A stretch of 64,000 nucleotides of DNA from Acanthochlamys bracteata (lineage: Eukaryota; Streptophyta; Magnoliopsida; Pandanales; Velloziaceae): the NCBI GenBank assembly GCA_019914995.1, contig CM034134.1, positions 8,192,463-8,256,462 of the forward strand, written 5' to 3'. Under the pieces are notes generated by a model. That model was not told the origin of the DNA. It made no database searches and saw only the letters and a program-made list of their open reading frames with translations. Positions 56,942 through 64,000 of the stretch are shown in pieces; the first letter of the stretch is position 1, and every line of letters starts with the position of its first letter. The translations under genes and the position numbers were made by a program.

Positions 56942-58500
56942 TCAATACCTATTCTCGCGGTTGCCGAAATCTGCTGCAGCTTTCGAAGCTCTACTGAGCG
57001 CATCGGACAACCACATAGCTCCCGCAGCGAAGTAACTGCTGTTAACCACAGTGCTTGCTGCAGCGGTAGTGGCCCTTGCAGTGACCGATGCAACCGTTCT
57101 AGTAATCCCTGAAACATTGTACCTCTCATCGACTGACCTTGCTGTGTTAAGACCAGTGTTGATCCTGTCTGTGAAACCGTAATGCCTGCTGAGTTCGGAA
57201 ATCTTTGCTGCAGCATTGCCTGAGACATGGTATGATTCGTCAAATTCTTTGGCCTTCCTCAGTGCATCCTTGCCTAGAACATAGCCTTTAGAGATCATTG
57301 TTTTCGCTACCTCCTGCGCTACTGTTGCTGCTATCCCTGGAGTCACATTGAATTGGTGCGCTCCCGCATTCTGAGAAAACCTTATGAAATTTAGTTATTG
57401 TAGGACATAAATCATACATGTTAGTAAAGCATATTAGACGATTGGCAGAAATTGCCATACTGTGGTTGTTGTAGAATCTTCGTGAACCCTCCACGGAGAA
57501 GACCTGCTCCAAAAGTTGGAGGATTCATCAATATGCCCCCATCGTGATATGCATACTGGCTGATCTACGATCGTAGCACCCTAGAAAATATGGAAGTTGA
57601 ATCAGGTCAGCAAATCTAGCAGAAAAACAATGTACAAGTTCAAAACATAGCAGATACAGCAAAACATCTCAGAGATGTAAAAACAGTACCAAGTAATAGG
57701 CATTGCAAATGACAATAATTAAAAATTTAATAGTAGTAAACCAGAATACTGCTTTATTCTTAACAAGTTAACAACAAACAAAAATAGGCCACATTTAAGG
57801 AAGCTAAAACAATTCACAGTTTTGGAAAACTGTCTAGTCAAAGACCATTTCGTTGTTTCTTTCAATAATCTTAACAAAACAGAAAGTACCACACAAAAAA
57901 TCCCATGGCAGATTTCTAAAACAAAGAACGAGGAGAGCAAATATTGCAGTTTTTAGGTCTTCCACTTAAGTGTATTCACGGATTTATACTTCCGCACAAC
58001 TTCCATTAAGGTAAAAAAAAGGACATATTTAAGTCTACAATGCATCAGAATCAGGCAAAGGTAAACAGATTGATAATCTTCAAGGTGTTCCAGAAGAACT
58101 TACACTAAGCAAGAGAGCCGTTTCTAACGCATGGGGTTCTTTGAACTTCACGTATGCAGTCGAAGAATAGTCTCCTGATCTGCACCAAACACAACTTAAT
58201 ATCATAAAAATCTTTCATTCACCACAAAAGCTACCATCAATTTATATGAGCCACCAGAAGTACAACTAGCAACAAGCAAAGGTGAAATACAGAAGAAAAG
58301 TGGAAACATATAGCTTACTGCACTGTAGTTGAAAGATGTCATTTGGAAACCATTCTGATGACAAGACTAATACATGAACAATCAACATACCTTATAATCT
58401 CGACATGTTCTATATCCCCAGAAAAGGCGAAGAAATTGTAAACATCCCGTTCAGTAGCTCTAGGAGATAAGTTAGACACTTCTATTATGTACTCTTCCAT
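56942..58500 (-). CDS. RRM protein of the BPA1 (binding partner of ACD11) family
   Basis: Four coding exons on the minus strand (58391-58500, 58104-58179, 57461-57580, 56942-57370) give 244 residues. Residues 1-75 form a short RRM (MEEYIIEVSNLSPRATERD, FFAFSGDIEHVEI, STAYVKFKEPHALETALLL, SGATIVDQPVCI). The C-terminal half is the conserved plant module VAQEVAKTMISKGYVLGKDALRKAKEFDE, GFTDRINTG, VVNSSYFAAGAMWLSDAL. The layout matches the Arabidopsis BPA1/At1g67950 family. Some members bind the sphingolipid-transfer protein ACD11 and modulate cell death, but this member's role is inferred only from family. A non-coding 5' exon probably ends at a GTAATC donor near 59360, with an acceptor at about 58530-58545, giving a leader intron of roughly 0.8 kb. 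Confidence 0.88.
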
Positions 58501-61035
58501 GATATCGCAAGATAGTTTGACTACCTTGAATGAATTTCTCAGCTTGATGCAACAGAAAAGAAGGCATTACCGGTTAGTTACTCAGTTGTCACAAAAAAGG
58601 CATGCTTGTTGCTTAACTAAAACAAGAAACAAAACGCGTGAAAGACAAGTATGCAATTCCTCGAAAGTGTGATTTATCACGAAAGAATTTCAGCAATCAC
58701 AAAAATGCCAGGGCCCACAGATTAGCATCCTCGTGTTGAAATTCACAGAAATATAATACTCACGTCTCTCGTGAAGAAAAACAACAAGTAATGCAACAGC
58801 AAGTAACTAAAACAATTCCCCAAAAGCATAATAGAAACATTTTCTTACTGAAAAAACAACGATCAAAATCCTCCTAACACAACCTAGTAATTGTATTAGA
58901 TGATTGAAGAAATCAACTACGTGATTTAAACTATTTCGAGAAGAATATACGATTTTGTTGAAATACAAATTAACAAGTACTGAGAACAAGAAAGAAGAGA
59001 TTTTTCCCGTTTAATCACTACCAGTATTCAACTGAAGAGAAGAAAACCAAATAATAAAAAAACCCTTACAACACATGAAAAGATAAGATTTTTGGTCAAT
59101 CTCCTCACATAATTGAAGTGATACAAAACAACCAATAACCAGGAAAATCGCAAGAACAACAGGATCAGGAATTCTGGCAACAGATTTCAACTAAAGAGAA
59201 GTTCACACCAAATAATCAAAACCGTTACAAAAAGATTAGATTTTTTGGATATTCTTACTACATAATTCAAGTAATTCCAAACAACTCAGCTATTAAAACA
59301 ATTAAAAGAACAGAATCATGAAAGAAATTTTGGAGATAAACATGAATTGTGTTGATTACCTTTTCAAGTGCCCTGCTGTGAGCAGAGAGCAAGAGGAGTT
59401 CCTAAAAAGCGTTGATACTTTCGTATATACTTCCAATTACAGAACTAAATGACCAGTTTACCCTTAACAAAAGTTTAACTTTTCAATGAAAATTGTGACA
59501 AACATTCGAACACTGAAACAATCCAGAAAAATAATGGTAAACATTGTAAATATAAACAAATAAATGTCCATTTTAGAAATCGATGTCGGTTTTGTGATAG
59601 GTTCGAAAAATTCAATGGAACTTCTATTTAAATAGCACACACAAAAATTAATAAATTATTCACAAATAGCTTGCTTAAATTTGTATTCGAACATTTTATC
59701 TTTTATTTTTTAAGACAATTTGATTTGCTTGCATTTTGGCTTCTTTTTAAAAAACTATGCATAAAAACTGCTCAAATTTTATATATTATCTAGGCGATAA
59801 TGCGCCGCAATTAAGCTAGATTATTCAAAAAAATAAACTAATTTTTTTTGTGAAATAGTAATAACTCAATCCAGTGTTGCTTTCACAATCATAATAATGT
59901 TTGCTTGAAAATGATCTCTAGATGTTGTTAAAGTTTCAAAGTCAAGATTGTTCTTAGCATGAATTTAATAATGAGATATCTGAAAGTACTTCAAGTAAAC
60001 AAAAATTCTTAAAAATAACTAATTTAACTAATTTAAATTTTTTAAATTTAGAAATTAAAAAGTATATTTATATAAGTTTTATGACGTATTATTTAATTTT
60101 GTTAAAATTGTATTAAATTTTGTGAATGGAAAATTAAAATAAATATGTTGAATGAAATAAAATGCTTTGTCATTAATAAGCAAATGTTTTTTGGCTTGTA
60201 GCTATCAAGCATGACTTGAAAGCAAAATTCTATACTATTATTAAAATTATGGAACTTATTAAAAAATAAAACTACCCAATTTTGGATCAAGATGGACCTA
60301 ACTGGTGACGCTTTTGTTGGACTTGATGAAACCCATATTAATTGGGCTCTTCGTGGGCTTATTCAAGCAAAATGTTGACAAGCTTTTCTTCAAATGTGTT
60401 TTTTTCTGAATTTTTTGGTAAAATTGATTTTTAAAAAGTAGGTATTTTAAAATAAATTTTTTATTCAAAAATAAGCAAATAAAATATTTTAAAATGAAAA
60501 AACACCTCAGTTGTTGCTGTTCAACTTTCTTTTAAAAGCCGTTAAGAAAAAAATTATTGTATGGCGCTAACTTTATTAATAATTTTTGTATCCTGTAAGC
60601 TAAATAAATTATCAACAGCGGTTTCTTCTAACCTAAATAAACAAAAAGATCCAATCTTTAAAACATATGATAATTCTCTTAACTTTCTTAAAAACTTGGA
60701 ACATTAAGGAAAACGCAACTCTTTAGAAACATGAAAGAACATTTTGGTGTTAACTCCCACATACCATCAAAAAGCACAAAATCACTTATTTTTTTTGGCA
60801 CTGCTATCTTTTGAACGCACTTCCAAAGAAACAAATAAAGTCAAGAAACTATTAATTCAAATGCAGTTCCCAAGATAAGGATTAATATAGTGCTTTACAA
60901 TCACACACATTAAATTAATTAGTTACTTCAGATACATCGATGACCGGTATCAGTTACTCCGTAAAATAAGTGGAGCATAAAGATAACTAGATTAACTAAT
61001 CTAATAATAATAGTTTAAATTTTAAGAGAGTTACA
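58501..61035. other. 5' leader intron of the RRM gene and spacer
   Basis: 58501-59400 probably holds the leader intron and first non-coding exon of the RRM gene on the minus strand. 59400-61035 is AT-rich spacer with no gene. Confidence 0.5.
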
Positions 61036-61423
61036 TTACATTAACAAGCTACGAATAATGGCAGCTTGGTCACTGTTGCTATCTTCTGTAGTTTGAAGTA
61101 GCTCTGTAATCCTTTCACTTAAATCATCAACTTCCTTATGCAAGCTTCTTATGTGGTTGCAAGCTTCTTGCAACACATTCCCTGCAGAAACCTATACATC
61201 AAAAGAAAAAAGAACAGTCTTTGTAAGTAAAAGATTGCAAGTATAAATTGGAAAGAAATGAGAATTGTTGGGTTACTCTGTTATGGGTTCTTGCAAGTGA
61301 TTCAGTTGGAAGAACAGAGTGCAGCTTAGAAATAAGTTCTTTGATCTGATCGTCGGTGATTAATGTCGAAGATGAAGACGGTGCCGATGATCTTGCTCGA
61401 GAAGTTCTTCTACTACTTGACAT
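61036..61423 (-). CDS. atypical bHLH protein of the PRE/ILI (BNQ, ATBS1) family
   Basis: Two exons on the minus strand, 61277-61423 and 61036-61191, with a GT-AG intron in phase 0, give 100 residues. The start [13 protein letters not shown] is typical. Then come helix 1 ([18 protein letters not shown]), a loop where exon 1 ends at THNR, and helix 2 ([32 protein letters not shown]), with the family ending [10 protein letters not shown]. No basic DNA-binding region is present. These proteins sequester inhibitory bHLHs such as IBH1 and so promote cell elongation downstream of brassinosteroid, gibberellin and light signals. Arabidopsis members are about 92 residues; the extra length is Ser-rich at the N-terminus. 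Confidence 0.93.
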
Positions 61424-61570
61424 CTTTCGTGTTAATATTCGCTGTAATAGAATGCGTAGAAAACCGAATATTAATAAGATCTGGAACTGAAAAAATATGC
61501 AGAAATTAAGAACACTTAATTAGCTAGTAATTAATGGTAGTAAGAAGAAAACTGTGAAGCTAAATAGAGT

Positions 61571-61580
61571 TATATATAAA
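61571..61580 (-). promoter_or_regulatory. TATA box of the PRE-like gene
   Basis: Minus strand reads TTTATATATA, about 150 bases upstream of the start codon, predicting a leader of about 120 nt. Confidence 0.6.
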
Positions 61581-63572
61581 GAGGGTTTAAAAACACGGTG
61601 GCCCATTGATTATGTTTAATTAATTATTTTGTACGAATATGTTTAGGGTTTTGTTTATGTAGTTGGTTTACATAACAGTGGTGGGAACAGGGAAGGACAT
61701 GTTGATAATATTCGATTCAAAGTATAAAAATAAATTTGTACTAATAAATTATAGAAATTTATCAAAAATTTGCACGCTCTAACCGTGACAAACTTAGAAT
61801 TATTATCAAAATCAATTGATAATTAAAAAAGTTAGTCCAAATTTTTATAAATATCATCTCAAAATTATTGATAAATAATGTAAAATTAAACTATTTTTTA
61901 ATATCTGTATCCCAGCAAAGTATTTTTTTAAATTGAATTTATATGAGCTACGTATCTTATAATGAATTGGATGAAGCGGACGATCTGTCTTGATATGAAA
62001 TATACTACTTGTCTTAAAATATAGCGAACAACTGTTCTTCGAATAAAACAGTTTATCTATTTTGAAATGAAGCGGGCTATTTTTGCTCTAAAATAAATCG
62101 GACCATGAAGGTCCTGAATAAATATAGATAATAAGTTAAATTTAGCCCATATTTTAGACCGATTCGGCTCAACCTGTTCTGATATCATGTGACGAATTTA
62201 GAAATTTTGTCGAAATTAAACCATTCTTTAACACTAACTTAATAGTTTGACAGCTTTTTATTTTCAAAAAAATATATATATTTAGCGAATCATATAATTA
62301 ATTACAGATAATATCAATTTAAAAGAATATTTTAGAGACTTATTTTTAACTTATTTGCGAATTTGGTTTTTTTATGCAGCACCAAGTTTGGGCACACGTG
62401 AAGTCATTAAAAAAAATTTTGCACCAACCAGAAATTGTCAAATATTTTAGCAAGTTTTTTTGTTAACAGTTTAAAATATTATAAAAAAAATATTCATGTT
62501 TTTGCCAAGTAAGAAGCTGTTTGGTTTAAATTATCAAAAAAGTACTTTTTAAAATTTTTAATTATATATTTTTTAATTATATATTTTTTAATATATATTT
62601 TATAAATATCTAAAATTTTATTTAAAATTTAAAAATTAAAAAAATTTACGTAATGAGATCTTTTTATTACATATTTTAATTATTTTTTAAGATAAAAAAA
62701 TAAAAATAGCTTTTAGTTTCAAACAAATTTATTTCAAAAGTACTCAAAAATACCACCTAAATATTATACTAATTTTTACCAACTTGAAACATTAAAGAGA
62801 TTTTATGGAGTACTTTTCAAAAAAATTCTAAAATTAAATATAATTTTTAAAATAAAATTTTAAGTTTTTATCTAAACATTTTTAGAAAAATATTATTACT
62901 ATGTAGAATTTTTATATTTTCTAATTTTTAAAAAAATATTATATAAAACTTTATTACGTAACGTGTGAAAATTAAAAGTTGAAATATAAAAGAATTAAAA
63001 AGCTTAACTAAACATCAACTAATAAACAATGTTTAGACGGTATCAAATTTCTATAATTCAATGAATGGAAAAAACAAATATAAAAAATAATAATAGCAAT
63101 AATAATAAGAGAAAAAAGAATAATTTTAAATAAGCTAGTTAAATATATTTTTTGGATAATTATTATCTTATAATGTGAAAATTTCGAGAGATGTCGGTGG
63201 AAAGTTTCAATAATAAATTTGTACTTAAATTACCGACCATTAAGGGCATATACATTTGATCAGATCGATAAGATAACTTTGTTAATTAATTCAATAAAAA
63301 ATTTACGAGATAGTACTAATTAACTGCTCCTGTAATAGTTTATACAGTGTTGTTACATTATCCAAAATTACATATTTACTGCGGTAATTATTCCAAGCTA
63401 ATGTAAAGATGTCCGTAACTATAAATTATTAGACCTATCAAATTTATGAATGATATCTATAAAAAAATTGTTTGGGAGTATTTAAGATAAAGTGTTTTTT
63501 AATAACGAATTTATTTTGAAATTTCAAAAATAAAACTTAATTTTGTTCAACATAAAATTATATATATATATA
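61581..63572. other. promoter of the PRE-like gene and AT-rich spacer
   Basis: AT-rich with a MITE-like block at about 62515-62760. No coding region seen. Confidence 0.5.
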
Positions 63573-63786
63573 AAGAATTACGAGTCGTTAACATGTTGAC
63601 AAATTTTTATCTGAATCGGAATACAAATCGATCTCTATCCGACCACTTGATCTAAATGATTAAAAAGGAGATATATTTTATTAACTTTTACTATCTGAGT
63701 CATCATTATCAAGTGATCGGATGAAAATGTATTCGTAGTCCGATCGAGATAAAATTTTATCAATATGCTAAAGATTCATAATTCTT
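63573..63786. repeat. long imperfect inverted repeat (foldback MITE or hairpin locus)
   Basis: The left arm (AAGAATTACGAGTCGTTAAC...) and the reverse complement of the right arm (AAGAATTATGAATCTTTAGC...) pair over about 75-90 bases with scattered mismatches, including TTTTATCT-ATCGGA-TAC-AAT blocks. The spacer is about 40-60 bases. No target duplication is evident. Likely a foldback-type MITE that could give a hairpin RNA if transcribed. Confidence 0.7.
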
Positions 63787-63881
63787 AATATCTAACGGTA
63801 ATTGTATTTCAAGATCTCCACGGCCACAAACGGCTGTAGAATATATTAAAATATGCCTAAAAATTACAGTATTCTTATTCC

Positions 63882-63884
<3 letters not shown>

Positions 63885-63912
<28 letters not shown>
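63885..63912. repeat. (AT)n microsatellite
   Basis: About 14 uninterrupted AT units near the right edge. Confidence 0.95.
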
Positions 63913-64000
63913 TTCATGGTATATAATTTATCTGTATTTAAAAAATTTTAATTTATTTTTAATATTTAGAAAATTTATTTATTAAAAATATGAAAAAAAT

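Noticed and set aside
1..64000. tRNA or rRNA genes and CRISPR arrays
   Set aside because: No cloverleaf with A and B boxes, no rRNA stretch and no regularly spaced direct repeats with unique spacers were seen by eye; the window is plant nuclear DNA.

Overview
This is nuclear DNA from a flowering plant, most likely a eudicot. It has AT-rich intergenic DNA, GT-AG introns, a DYW-type PPR gene, HD-Zip, PRE-type bHLH and pectin methylesterase genes, a coiled-coil NLR cluster, a Ty3/gypsy element and many MITEs. I cannot name the species from sequence alone.

Layout. 1-237 is the last part of the second-largest subunit of RNA polymerase IV/V. 1.34-1.45 kb holds a MIR395 hairpin on the minus strand with its own TATA box. 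A hAT-type MITE (3.02-3.61 kb) precedes a complete five-exon aldose 1-epimerase-like gene (4440-6128). From 6.9 to about 32.3 kb lies a tandemly duplicated block. Each main unit carries one minus-strand coiled-coil NLR (9682-13048 and 22229-25527), and both NLRs are broken by different mutations. A degenerate Ty3/gypsy element (about 13.52-18.06 kb) sits in the upstream region of the first NLR. Beyond the second NLR are two broken VPS29-like fragments (27.3 and 31.2-32.3 kb) and an LTR-like insert (28.0-30.2 kb) at the duplication junction.

The rest is ordinary gene space. It contains an intronless DYW-type PPR gene related to Arabidopsis At2g15690 (36199-38232, minus), a PMEI-PME pectinesterase (39723-41533, plus), an HD-Zip I gene of the ATHB13/20/23 type (44348-45460, minus), a glutaredoxin-domain protein (52042-53157, plus), a seven-exon sucrose transporter (53722-55762, minus), an RRM protein related to BPA1 (56942-58500, minus) and a PRE/ILI-type atypical bHLH (61036-61423, minus).

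The genes are independent plant loci, not a pathway cluster. The most notable signals are the MIR395 locus, the twin NLRs with independent lesions and different numbers of a 72-bp LRR repeat, MITE insertions whose empty site is visible in the paralogous unit, a Trp-to-Ser change in the HD-Zip recognition helix, and a long inverted repeat near the right end. I found no convincing sign of a wholly new system.
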